From Trichomonas vaginalis G3 (taxonomy: Eukaryota > Parabasalia > Trichomonadida > Trichomonadidae): a DNA stretch of 64,000 nucleotides. The stretch's first letter is position 1; each line of letters begins with the position of its first letter. The notes beneath the pieces are model-generated. The model ran no database searches. It was not told where the DNA came from and was given only the letters and a program-made list of their open reading frames with translations. Shown here piece after piece: positions 40,060-51,371 of the stretch. The translations under genes were made by a program, and so were the position numbers. The stretch spans positions 27,682,082 to 27,746,081 of the forward strand of contig NC_067207.1 in assembly GCF_026262505.1 (NCBI RefSeq). The letters run 5' to 3'.

Positions 40060-40769
40060 ATGTCAATTATCAATATTATTTCGAATAATACTGTGAATTA
40101 AATTTAACAGTTAGCGGAATTTATAATGTTACTCTCGTTTCTGTGAGTGGTAAATTTAATCCCATTCTTTTAGACCCTTCAGATTATATATCATTTATTA
40201 AAGATGACCTTGAAAAAACGTATGATATGTATATAAATAATGTGATAACGAAATGGGATATTAACATGATTATAAGTTATTTAAATGAATCATTTATCGT
40301 ATGGTATGAAGAAAATTTTAAATCAAAACCCGATAAACTTTTTGAACTTGATGAAATAAATAACCTTATTAAATTTCCGCTGAAAATTAAATTTTGTACT
40401 CCTCATCTTCGTTCAATGTTGGGGATATTAAATTTTGAAAAAGATGTTGGGGATGTTTTGTATTCTGACACTGGTTCCAATTTCATTTTAATCAAATGTG
40501 ATAAAGTTAATACCCCAATGAGATTTTCACATCAAACATTAGACCCTAACTCTTACCCATCAATACAAAACATTTTATCCATCAACTTAAACATATTTTC
40601 TTTATCATATCCGTTTCAATTATCCGGGAATTCATTTATTCTTCATTCAAAAGATTTATCAAATATTAAATTTAGAATAACTGACCTATTTGATTGTGAT
40701 TTAGAATTCATGAATGAAATATTATGGCAATTTCAAATAGAAAAAATAGGTGATGAGATAACGGATTAA
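40060..40769 (+). pseudogene. Candidate minor capsid (penton-like) gene (left arm)
   Basis: The start region has a V-S-G-I-Y-N-V-T-L-V strand pattern as at the start of single-jelly-roll proteins, followed by about 200 residues of mixed beta sequence. Its place beside the other structural genes supports a penton-like role; this is inference. The copy appears broken near its beginning. Confidence 0.4.
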
Positions 40770-40792
40770 ATATTTTTTTTAAATCATAATAA

Positions 40793-42904
40793 ATGATTAA
40801 ACAACAGCAACCACAGCAACTTAAGGCACAGACCATTACATACGCCATATATGCATATAATTCAAAGACGGCAGAACAAACGCAAATGTTGAAATATGGA
40901 GATTTGGAGATAGTATTGAAAAATGACCATTTCGAATTCGTTTGCAAAGGTGGTGCAGTGATATCAAATATAAAAGAAATTTTATTTATGAATTCAAAAA
41001 TTAAAGGTATAACGGATGATATAACATCAATTCCACCAGAAGAACAAAGATATTACGCATTAAATGCATTTCCTAAAGTTTTGAAGATTGGAAGATTTAA
41101 TTTAAATGAGGAATTCATAAAAGGTTTCCTAAATGACATAATGAAGAAAGCAGATAAGGAATATGTGGTTAGTGAGTTAGAGGAGAAAGCAGATAAGGGA
41201 CTTGTGGCTAGTGAATTAATGAAGAAGGCAGATAAGGAATATGTTAATGAAAAAGATAATGAAATTATAGAAAGGGTTGAATGGTATCATGAATGGACAT
41301 CAAAGATTTTAAAAACTAAAGCCGATACAGGATGGGTTTCAGGATGTTTAGACCTTAAAGCAGATAAAACTTATGTTAACAATGAGTTAGGGAAGAAAGC
41401 GGATAAAACATATGTTAACGATGAGTTAGGGAAGAAGGCAGATAAAACATATGTTAACGAAGAAATAAAACAATCAGAGGTCTATTTTACTCCGCCATTT
41501 TTAAATTTTATGAAATCATCAGATAAAACCTTTGATATAGATTCTTTTGAATGGATATGTTTCGATGGAGTGACCATGTATTTATTTTATACAGCTGGAG
41601 TGCTTTATTATTTTAAAACAAATGATTTTAAAAACTATGAATCATTTACTCCATCTGTTTGGAATCCTGATACACGAAAGCCAATCATTAATCCAAGAAT
41701 TTTATATGTTGAATATAATAACGGTAAATTTATGGGAATGATAACGGTTGGAGATGATTTTTGCCCTTGTTATTCATTCGATTGTATCCAATGGTTCAAA
41801 TGTAATTTAAATCAAGATGCTAAATTTAAATATCCAAATAATCCTATTAGATGCGTTAATAATAAATGGGTACTAATTTATGAAGTCAATCAAATTTTCA
41901 TTAGTGAGGATGGGATAAATTATTATATGTTTAGTATGATGTCATCAGATTTGGAAATCGATTATACAAGTAAGTGGTATTACATTAACAACATGTATTT
42001 TATCCTACAAAATGATAAAATTTATAGATCATCTTCAATACCACAAGGTCAATTTGAACAAATTTTTCAAGCTGATGGACACATTGAAGCTTTATGTTAT
42101 GGATCAAATGTTTATGTTCTCGTTTCAGGTGAAATGGTCTATTCATATCCTGTAAGTTATAACAGACATATTTATTTATCACAGGATTTATCAAATTGGG
42201 AATTGGTTTATTCATTCACTCCAAAACTTACTCAAAATTATAGATTTACAAATTTATTTTATATTGATGGGTATTTCATTGCTTTAGGATGTGGTGATTT
42301 AGTAAATATCAGTAGTGATGGAAGAAACTGGTCTGAAATCACAAAATTTCAAGATGTTAGAAAAGCAATTTTCAAAAATAATACGTTAATATTGATAACA
42401 AGACCAGTTTTAAATACTCACCCAAATTCAATATTATATAATAAATTCAATATTCATAATGGATTAAATACAATTCTTGAGATGATTTACCCCATTGGTA
42501 CTATTTATACGTCAATGAACTCAACAAATCCAGCAACAGTTCTGGTTTCGGTACGTGGAAGCAGATTGTAGATAAATTCCTCTATTGTGCGAACTCTTCA
42601 AAGGAAACAGGAGGTTCGAAGAAAATTAAAGAAGCAAACTTACCCCCGCACACTCATACAGGAACTACAAACTTTTCTGGCGACCATAGCCACTCATTAA
42701 GAGACCACCCATTATACAACTCAGAATATGAAGCTGGCTATGATGTTTTATCTCCAGATTATAACCATTCAGCAAAAAAGACTTTTCGACCAACTGAACC
42801 AGGAGGAAATCATGTCCATACTTTCACACACAAATCCAACAGGTTTGGGTAAAGATTATATGCCACCATTTGTGACTGTATTCGCATGGTACCGTGTTTA
42901 TTGA
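40793..42904 (+). pseudogene. Fibre-like gene with phage tail-collar-type tip (left arm)
   Basis: About 700 codons. The N-terminal part attaches; then come several K-A-D-K-x-Y-V-N/S units typical of trimeric fibre stalks, a middle beta-propeller-like region with S-S-D-G-R-N-W, and a C-terminal collar domain with Y-P-I-G-T-I-Y, P-A-T-V-L and H-T-H as in bacteriophage tail-collar/gp12-type proteins. A receptor-binding spike is the likely role. The copy is broken. Confidence 0.7.
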
Positions 42905-43398
42905 ATGAACTAAATATATTTTATGTCTGTAATTAATTAGGTAATGAAGTAATGGATGAACTGCAGAAATAAATGTTTACGTTAATGTTTACGTTAATGT
43001 TTACGTTAATGGTTTCAGGTTAATGTTTATGTTAATGTTTTCAGGTTATTCAATAATTAATTATTTTTGAAGAACTGAAGGTGTCACTATGTCACCATGT
43101 GTCACTCGGTTATTTAACTTCTCTGAAAAAATGAGACAACATGACATTTAGACAACAACACAGGAAATAAATGTTTACGTTAATGTTTTGTCATGATCAT
43201 TCATCGTTTCTTTGTCATGACTTCTTCATCGTAATGAATGTATATTCTTTGTCAAACATGAGCGTAAATGATTTGTCATGATTTCTTCATCGTAAATGTT
43301 TTGTCATGATTTCTTCGTAATGAGCGTAAATGATCCAAAAATAATGTTTAGGTGAAGAGGTGAGATTTCACCTGTTTTTTCACCTAATTTTTCACCTC
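42905..43398. other. Noncoding inner end of the left arm with 12-bp repeats
   Basis: After the fibre gene there is no coding sequence. At 42972-43046 a 12-base unit ATGTTTACGTTA recurs three to five times. From about 43176 to 43330 several inverted units of the 25-bp family seen in the centre appear (TTGTCATGATTTCTTC). The same stretch is mirrored at about 44982-45473. Confidence 0.6.
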
Positions 43399-43476
43399 AG
43401 GAATTTTCATGAATTTTCCCGAAATAAAAAATAAAGTTAGTTTTATTTTTATTTTTTTTATTTTGTATGTAAAGAT

Positions 43477-44442
43477 ATGATTTCAACAATCGGCACAACA
43501 GCAATACAAGCCGCGAACGGCGGGACTCTGTCCACAACTACAGCACCAAACTCGTTAGTCATGAATCCAACATCTATGTTAGTAGAGATGAAAAGCTTCA
43601 TTCCTTCTTCATATACTTTCGAAACAAAAATCCAGAAGATAAAGCAAGAACTTTTAACAAGTAATTTAGACTGTAGTGCGAAAGATGAAACAAATGAACA
43701 GTATCTTTATGAAATGCAGGACATTATTGACCATTTACCTAAACTACCTGAAATCCAACAACAAAAACTAACTATTCCTGAATTCGACGAAATTGAAGTC
43801 AAAACAACTGACTCAGTAGAAATAAAGAAGTTCATACGTAAAGTAAATTATGAATTCCTTGGTTTTCATTGCAACCATAAAGTTATGGACAAAGATTGCG
43901 ACATGGTTTATAAGAATGTTTCTGACATATATAAATCTGAAGAATTTAAGACCTACGATAACTTTGTTTCATTAGTTGCTGAATGTGTTTGGGAAATAAG
44001 AGATAAAGATAGAAGAGGCAAAGTATGGAACGAACAACTAAGACCCGCTATGTTTGAGATGAAGAGAGCAATTGACGCCTTAGTTGTTTTAGCAGGTCAA
44101 ATTTCAATGTATAACGCAAAAATGAACCCGCAATGTTCAAAATGTAAGGCAGCGATGAGGAAATATAACTACTCCGTCAAAGAGATAGAAAGAATGAGAA
44201 ACGACTATGCAGATTTAAAGAAAGAAGTAGAAAACCCAGCAGAAAATAAAATGGATATGTTGACATTTCTGAACAAAAATTATCCAACTGCTGACGATTT
44301 CCTTCTATCTGACGTCAAGAAGAAATATAAAGAAACCTTCGGCATTGTTAAAACATTCGATGTACTAAAAGAAGAAATAGAAGCTACGAAATTGTTTAGG
44401 ATTTCAAATATACATCGTACAATTCATGTAAAACGCTTGTGA
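43477..44442 (+). CDS. Single-copy central gene of the element, unknown protein
   Basis: This 321-residue protein is the only gene of the element present once. It is largely helical and has a cysteine pair in C-S-K-C-K near residue 220, then a coiled segment. The C-terminal 60 residues (F-L-L-S-D-V-K-K-K-Y to F-R-I-S-N) could be a winged helix. Its place between the arms and beside a repeat array would suit a DNA-binding or replication protein, but that is inference. It looks whole. Confidence 0.6.
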   Translation: MISTIGTTAIQAANGGTLSTTTAPNSLVMNPTSMLVEMKSFIPSSYTFETKIQKIKQELLTSNLDCSAKDETNEQYLYEMQDIIDHLPKLPEIQQQKLTIPEFDEIEVKTTDSVEIKKFIRKVNYEFLGFHCNHKVMDKDCDMVYKNVSDIYKSEEFKTYDNFVSLVAECVWEIRDKDRRGKVWNEQLRPAMFEMKRAIDALVVLAGQISMYNAKMNPQCSKCKAAMRKYNYSVKEIERMRNDYADLKKEVENPAENKMDMLTFLNKNYPTADDFLLSDVKKKYKETFGIVKTFDVLKEEIEATKLFRISNIHRTIHVKRL

Positions 44443-44526
44443 AAAAACTGAGGTGAAAAATTAGGTGAAAAAACAGGTGAAATCTCACCTCTTCACCTAA
44501 ACATTATTTTTGGATCATTTACACTC

Positions 44527-44980
44527 ATTACGAAGAAATCATGACAAAACATTAACGAAGAAGTTATGACAAAACATTAACGATGAAATCATGACAAAAC
44601 ATTAACGAAGAAGTTATGACAAAACATTAACGAAGAAGTCTTGACAAAACATTTACGAAGAAGTCTTGACAAAACATTAACGAAGAAGTCTTGACAAAGT
44701 CATGAGGGTGAAATCATGACAAAGCATTTACGATGAAATCTTGACAAAACATTAACGAAGAAATCATGACAAAACATTAACGAAGAAATCATGACAAAAC
44801 ATTAACGATGAAATCATGACAAAACATTAACGAAGAAGTTATGACAAAGTCATGAGGGTGAAATCATGACAAAACATTAACGATGAAATCATGACAAAAC
44901 ATTTACGAAGAAGTTATGACAAAACATTTACGAAGAAGTCTTGACAAAACATTTACGAAGAAGTCTTGACAAAGTCATGA
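44527..44980. repeat. 25-bp tandem repeat array, about 18 units
   Basis: The unit AACGAAGAAGTTATGACAAA plus ACATT repeats with a strict 25-base period; TGACAAA recurs about 18 times. Units vary at a few positions (ATC/TTC, AAC/TTAC), and a variant GTCATGAGGGTGAAATC appears at about 44699, 44849 and 44974. Direct copies of a 90-base block (GGTGAAAAATTAGGTGAAAA onward) flank the array at 44455 and 44983. Such an array at the centre of an inverted repeat could be an origin or a protein-binding region. Confidence 0.85.
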
Positions 44981-45473
44981 GGGTGAAAAATTAGGTGAAA
45001 AAACAGGTGAAATCTCACCTCTTCACCTAAACATTATTTTTGGATCATTTACGCTCATTACGAAGAAATCATGACAAAACATTTACGATGAAGAAATCAT
45101 GACAAATCATTTACGCTCATGTTTGACAAAGAATATACATTCATTACGATGAAGAAGTCATGACAAAGAAACGATGAATGATCATGACAAAACATTAACG
45201 TAAACATTTATTTCCTGTGTTGTTGTCTAAATGTCATGTTGTCTCATTTTTTCAGAGAAGTTAAATAACCGAGTGACACATGGTGACATAGTGACACCTT
45301 CAGTTCTTCAAAAATAATTAATTATTGAATAACCTGAAAACATTAACATAAACATTAACCTGAAACCATTAACGTAAACATTAACGTAAACATTAACGTA
45401 AACATTTATTTCTGCAGTTCATCCATTACTTCATTACCTAATTAATTACAGACATAAAATATATTTAGTTCAT

Positions 45474-47578
45474 TCAATAAACACGGTACCATGCGAATAC
45501 AGTCACAAATGGTGGCATATAATCTTTACCCAAACCTGTTGGATTTGTTGTGAAAGTATGGACATGATTTCCTCCTGGTTCAGTTGGTCGAAAAGTCTTT
45601 TTTGCTGAATGGTTATAATCTGGAGATAAAACATCATAGCCAGCTTCATATTCTGAGTTGTATAATGGGTGGTCTCTTAATGAGTGGCTATGGTCGCCAG
45701 AAAAGTTTGTAGTTCCTGTATGAGTGTGCGGGGGTAAGTTTGCTTCTTTAATTTTCTTCGAACCTCCTGTTTCCTTTGAAGAGTTCGCACAATAGAGGAA
45801 TTTATCTACAATCTGCTTCCACGTACCGAAACCCAGAACTGTTGCTGGATTTGTTGAGTTCATTGACGTATAAATAGAACCAATGGGGTAAATCATCTCA
45901 AGAATTGTATTTAATCCATTATGAATATTGAATTTATTATATAATATTGAATTTGGGTGAGTATTTAAAACTGGTCTTGTTATCAATATTAACGTATTAT
46001 TTTTGAAAATTGCTTTTCTAACATCTTGAAATTTTGTGATTTCAGACCAGTTTCTTCCATCACTACTGATATTTACTAAATCACCACATCCTAAAGCAAT
46101 GAAATACCCATCAATATAAAATAAATTTGTAAATCTATAATTTTGAGTAAGTTTTGGAGTGAATGAATAAACCAATTCCCAATTTGATAAATCCTGTGAT
46201 AAATAAATATGTCTGTTATAACTTACAGGATATGAATAGACCATTTCACCTGAAACGAGAACATAAACATTTGATCCATAACATAAAGCTTCAATGTCTC
46301 CATCAGCTTGAAAAATTTGTTCAAATTGACCTTGTGGTATTGAAGATGATCTATAAATTTTATCATTTTGTAGGATAAAATACATGTTGTTAATGTAATA
46401 CCACTTACTTGTATAATCATTTCCAAATCTGATGACATCATACTAAACATATAATAATTTATCCCATCCTCACTAATGAAAATTTGATTGACTTCATAAA
46501 TTAGTACCCATTTATTATTAACGCATCTAATAGGATTATTTGGATATTTAAATTTAGCATCTTGATTTAAATTACATTTGAACCATTGGATACAATCGAA
46601 TGAATAACAAGGGCAAAAATCATCTCCAACCGTTATCATTCCCATAAATTTACCGTTATTATATTCAACATATAAAATTCTTGGATTAATGATTGGCTTT
46701 CGTGTATCAGGATTCAAAACAGATGGAGTAAATGATTCATAGTTTTTAAAATCATTTGTTTTAAAATAATAAAGCACTCCAGCTGTATAAAATAAATACA
46801 TGGTCACTCCATCGAAACATATCCATTCAAAAGAATCTATATCAAAGGTTTTATCTGATGATTTCATAAAATTTAAAAATGGCGGAGTAAAATAGACCTC
46901 TGATTGTTTTATTTCTTCATTAACAAATGTTTTATCTGCTTCTTCTAACTCACTTAACATATGTTTTATCCGCTTTCTTCCCTAACTCATTGTTAACATA
47001 AGTTTTATCTGCTTTAAGGTCTAAACATCCTGAAACCCATCCTGTATCGCTTTAGTTTTTAAAATCTTTGATGTCCATTCATGATACCATTCAACCCTTT
47101 CTATAATTTCATTATCTTTTTCATTAACATATTCCTTATCTGCCTTCTTCATTAATTCACTAGCCACAAATCCCTTATCTGCTTTCTCCTCTAACTCACT
47201 ATCCACATATTCCTTATCTGCCTTCTTCATTATGTCATTTAGGAAACCTTTTATGAATTCCTCATTTAAATTAAATCTTCCAATCTTCAAAACTTTAGGA
47301 AATGCATTTAATGCGTAATATCTTTGTTCTTCTGGTGGAATTGATGTTATATCATCCGTTATACCTTTAATTTTTGAATTCATAAATAAAATTTCTTTTA
47401 TATTTGATATCACTGCACCACCTTTGCAAACGAATTCGAAATGGTCATTTTTCAATACTATCTCCAAATCTCCATATTTCAACATTTGCGTTTGTTCTGC
47501 CGTCTTTGAATTATATGCATATATGGCGTATGTAATGGTCTGTGCCTTAAGTTGCTGTGGTTGCTGTTGTTTAATCAT
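45474..47578 (-). pseudogene. Fibre-like gene (right arm)
   Basis: This is the mirror copy of the fibre gene. The collar-type tip, with P-P-H-T-H-T-G and a final M-P-P-F-V-T-V-F-A-W, is clear here. The copy is broken. Confidence 0.7.
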
Positions 47579-47602
47579 TTATTATGATTTAAAAATAAAT
47601 AT

Positions 47603-48314
47603 TTAATCCGTTATCTCATCACCTATTTTTTCTATTTGAAATTGCCATAATATTTCATTCATGAATTCTAAATCACAATCAAATAGGTCAGTTATTCTAA
47701 ATTTAATATTTGATAAATCTTTTGAATGAAGAATAAATGAATTCCCGGATAATTGAAACGGATATGATAAAGAAAATATGTTTAAGTTGATGGATAAAAT
47801 GTTTTGTATTGATGGGTAAGAGTTAGGGTCTAATGTTTGATGTGAAAATCTCATTGGGGTATTAACTTTATCACATTTGATTAAAATGAAATTGGAACCA
47901 GTGTCAGAATACAAAACATCCCCAACATCTTTTTCAAAATTTAATATCCCCAACATTGAACGAAGATGAGGAGTACAAAATTTAATTTTCAGCGGAAATT
48001 TAATAAGGTTATTTATTCATCAAGTTCAAAAAGTTTATCGGGTTTTGATTTAAAATTTTCTTCATACCATACGATAAATGATTCATTTAAATAACTTATA
48101 ATCATGTTAATATCCCATTTCGTTATCACATTATTTATATACATATCAATACGTTTTTTTCAAGGTCATCTTTAATAAATGATATATAATCTGAAGGGTC
48201 TAAAAGAATGGGATTAAATTTACCACTCACAGAAACGAGAGTAACATTATAAATTCCGCTAACTGTTAAATTTAATTCACAGTTATTATTCGAAATAATA
48301 TTGATAATTGACAT
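47603..48314 (-). pseudogene. Candidate minor capsid (penton-like) gene (right arm)
   Basis: Mirror copy of 40060-40769. It appears broken in this arm also. Confidence 0.4.
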
Positions 48315-48334
48315 TTTTTATTACGATTAAAAAT

Positions 48335-48812
48335 ATGGTAAAGCGTTATTTTCCAGTGATAAATAAAACTAGAATAAGATTACCTCAAGAATTCATAAAT
48401 TCAACGAATAAGAAATTCATTCATGTTATAAATTTTAGTGTTTTCAGAAAATATGAGTCAATGTCATATTCATCATCGGGTTATATTTCACTTCATTCAA
48501 ATTTAGTTCAATCAAACCCATATAATGACCATTTCATCAGATTTTCAGATGGTATTAAAAATGTAATTGATAGATTAAAATATGAACAGATTGACAATAT
48601 CGAATTTTTGGAATTTTGGTTTAAATATCCTGATGGAAAAAAGATTGAAGTTAAAGATAAAGCTGATACTATAACAAAAACAATTACAATGACCGATCCA
48701 GATAGTGGGAACAAAAAGAAATAAACAAACGATAGAAACTGGTGAAAGGTCAATTATTATTGATTATGATTCAAAGGATTATTATTCAATAATGTTAATG
48801 CTTGAATATTAA
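48335..48812 (+). pseudogene. Element gene: unknown beta-rich protein (right arm)
   Basis: Mirror copy of 39561-40040; broken in this arm. It overlaps its convergent neighbour by a few bases, as in the left arm. Confidence 0.45.
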
Positions 48813-49507
48813 ATAGCCTTAACAAAGAATTTTTCAAGTGATATTTTATATTCATCAACTATTTTATTATAAATATCATTATATGTTAAATGTAGTTCAG
48901 TTGTTGTTCCGTTCTTTGATATCTTAATTGTGCTAATATCCTTTATAGGATTTATTTTTGCAACTGTTCCGCAGCATGAAACCTCATCATCTATGAAAAA
49001 TTGAATCTTAACGTCTGAATCTTGAACATCACAAAGAATGGCGATAATGTGAATTAATGATTCATAAGGTAAAATAATTAAACCGGATTGATCAATTAAA
49101 TTTATTATTGAATCATAATTATTAATTATTATATCACGGTAAATTTTCATTAATTCAGAATTAATGTCTATTTTATATGGCGCATTGCGACTGTAATCGT
49201 ATATTCCTGGGTTCTCGATGTTTGATGAAAGAGGTGGGGGGTATGTTGGATATGTGGGGATTTCAACGGGTTCTTTACCGGGTTCAGATAAAATGATTGG
49301 GTCTCCATCTTCTTTATTTTGCTCCTCCTCTTTCTTTGGTAAGTCACGAGTTAATAAATTTGGTTGAGTTGCTGACCTTGTTAATTCAGGGCTAACATTA
49401 ACTTTAACATTTTGAATAATTTGTGATTTATCATCATTTACGTTATAACCAACCGTAATCTCTGCTTTTGCGTTTGTGTTCTTTTGACTAGTGAAACGTC
49501 TTCTCAT
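48809..49507 (-). CDS. Element gene: unknown 232-residue protein (right arm)
   Basis: Mirror copy of 38866-39564; it looks whole. Amino-acid differences between the copies are few and lie mostly in the disordered N-terminal half. Confidence 0.55.
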   Translation of the reverse strand: MRRRFTSQKNTNAKAEITVGYNVNDDKSQIIQNVKVNVSPELTRSATQPNLLTRDLPKKEEEQNKEDGDPIILSEPGKEPVEIPTYPTYPPPLSSNIENPGIYDYSRNAPYKIDINSELMKIYRDIIINNYDSIINLIDQSGLIILPYESLIHIIAILCDVQDSDVKIQFFIDDEVSCCGTVAKINPIKDISTIKISKNGTTTELHLTYNDIYNKIVDEYKISLEKFFVKAI

Positions 49508-49590
49508 TTATAATTGAATAAAAAAAGAAAAATATATTTAAAGTTTTATTTAGTTGTTACGGTAATATCCCAAGGTTCATCCTTGTTTGC

Positions 49591-50490
49591 TTATACTTTC
49601 TTTGTAACTGCACCAATTATGTTATTGATATTGCTTTGAGTTTCTTCCAGTCTTATTTTATCATTTACAATATCTTTAATCATTTCATTACATGCATTCT
49701 TAAAACCATCTGATTTTTCCAATTTACGTCTATCACTTTCTTTAATTAAATCAAAGTTATAACCTTGTTGAGAATAAAGTGGTTTCTTTATCAATTCCTT
49801 GAACGCTTCTGAAAGTGAAGATGAAGAAATTCTTGCCACTTGAATTGGTTTAAATTCTGCTTTCATTGCTTCTTTCTGTTCATTGAACACTGGATCGAAT
49901 AAAGCAACTTTAAAGAATTTCTTAGCTGGAATTTCAGGTCTCAAATTTGCATATTGACCATCAAACTGATTAACATATTGTGGTAATCCATCCGGTCCTT
50001 CTTCAATAGCGTTTAATTCTTCATTGAAATAAGAATATGGATTATGACGGTATGAATTAATTGGACCATTTTCACCTTCTCCAATGTATTGTTTAATAGC
50101 TTTTCCATTTTCATCAAATTGCATAGGATAACATTCATTATATGCTTTACGTTTAGGATAATCAGATACAGTTAATTTATACCCATTTATGACTTTAATA
50201 TTACCTTGACCATCAGTAACGAAAACTTCATTTATACCATCAGGTTTTCCATTTGGACCTGTAATGTCTGCTTCGTGTGCTTCCCAATTTGGACCATGAC
50301 GTTTGGCATATGCTTGAGCTTCTGGTAATGTTAAAACGTTTCTCATTTGTTTAACATCCTTTTGAAGACCGGCAACAATGTGGACTAATTCTTTCATTCC
50401 GTCTGGAACTTTCATAGTTCTATTATATGCACCCTTTTTGTTTGTCCCTTGTTTTAATGGAACCTGTAGAAGATTTGCTATTTCTGTCAT
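49591..50490 (-). CDS. Element gene: unknown 299-residue protein with G-P-N-G-K-P-D-G motif (right arm)
   Basis: Mirror copy of 37888-38782 and whole here. The C-terminal third is helical (L-S-E-A-F-K-E-L-I) and ends in a basic tail. Function unknown; a virion role is possible. Confidence 0.6.
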   Translation of the reverse strand: MTEIANLLQVPLKQGTNKKGAYNRTMKVPDGMKELVHIVAGLQKDVKQMRNVLTLPEAQAYAKRHGPNWEAHEADITGPNGKPDGINEVFVTDGQGNIKVINGYKLTVSDYPKRKAYNECYPMQFDENGKAIKQYIGEGENGPINSYRHNPYSYFNEELNAIEEGPDGLPQYVNQFDGQYANLRPEIPAKKFFKVALFDPVFNEQKEAMKAEFKPIQVARISSSSLSEAFKELIKKPLYSQQGYNFDLIKESDRRKLEKSDGFKNACNEMIKDIVNDKIRLEETQSNINNIIGAVTKKV

Positions 50491-50530
50491 GTTTAATTAT
50501 AAATAAAAAATAAAAATTAATTATAAAAAG

Positions 50531-51347
50531 TTAATCAAATTTAACACTTCCTTTATTTAAATCAACTATTATTTTTCCATGTTCACCTAATTGCTGATAT
50601 TGTGTGTAAAGTTCATTAATGCTCATTGGTAAATTCACTTGATAAAGCATAACGTTCAACTGTTGACGACTAAAACCACTGAAAATGAAAAGTGTTGATA
50701 GATTTGATTTAATGTTTGTGCTTAATGCTTTGAAGTATTGAACAGCCATGAAGAATGAACACTGAATGTGTCGACATTGAGTTAATAACTGATTAAAATA
50801 TGATTTCTCATTTGTTATTAGTTTTGATTTCACTGCATCATCTAGAAAAATGAGTGAATGCAAAAATTCTCTATCAAAATTTGAAATAGAAAGTGTTTCA
50901 AATAATTCATCCCGTTGTTTATCAATAATTTTATCCTCTAATCCTTGCTTCTTGATTGTATTATATAATTCTTTATACATTAAAAAGTTTTTTTAAATAA
51001 TCTTCTGCTTCTTCTTGTGATAAATAAATAATTGGAATTTTGATTAAATGCTTTAAAGATTCAAATGTATCATCTGAAGGTGAACCTGAACGGTTGATAT
51101 AAATTAACACATGTGAATGGGGGGAAGTGTTAGCAATAATGATAATTTGTTTTAATATCGTTAATGTTTTACCTTTATTTTGTTTACCAATTGCTGCAGT
51201 GATTGAATTTAAGTAACATTCAGAATATGGAATTTTCATTAATTTTTCCTTAGATAGAGCATTTCTATTATCACTCAATGCTTCATTAATCATATCATCT
51301 ACGTATGTATTATATACTCCCGCTAATTCTTCAGAATTTAAATCCAT
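50531..51347 (-). pseudogene. A32/FtsK-type packaging ATPase gene (right arm)
   Basis: Mirror copy of 37034-37847 with the same P-loop and Walker B motifs; broken. Confidence 0.75.
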
Positions 51348-51371
51348 TTAATCAAAAATAAATTTATAATT

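Larger units (their letters stand above)
33624..43398 (+). repeat. Left arm of the giant inverted repeat
   Basis: This 9,775-base arm is mirrored at 44982-54758 almost base for base. The inner limit falls in CACCTAATTTTTCACCTC near 43381-43398, where pairing with the right arm stops. Genes run mostly rightward, toward the centre. Confidence 0.85.

Noticed and set aside
44527-44980. 25-bp repeats as a CRISPR array
   Set aside because: Units are directly adjacent with no unique spacers, and the genome is eukaryotic.
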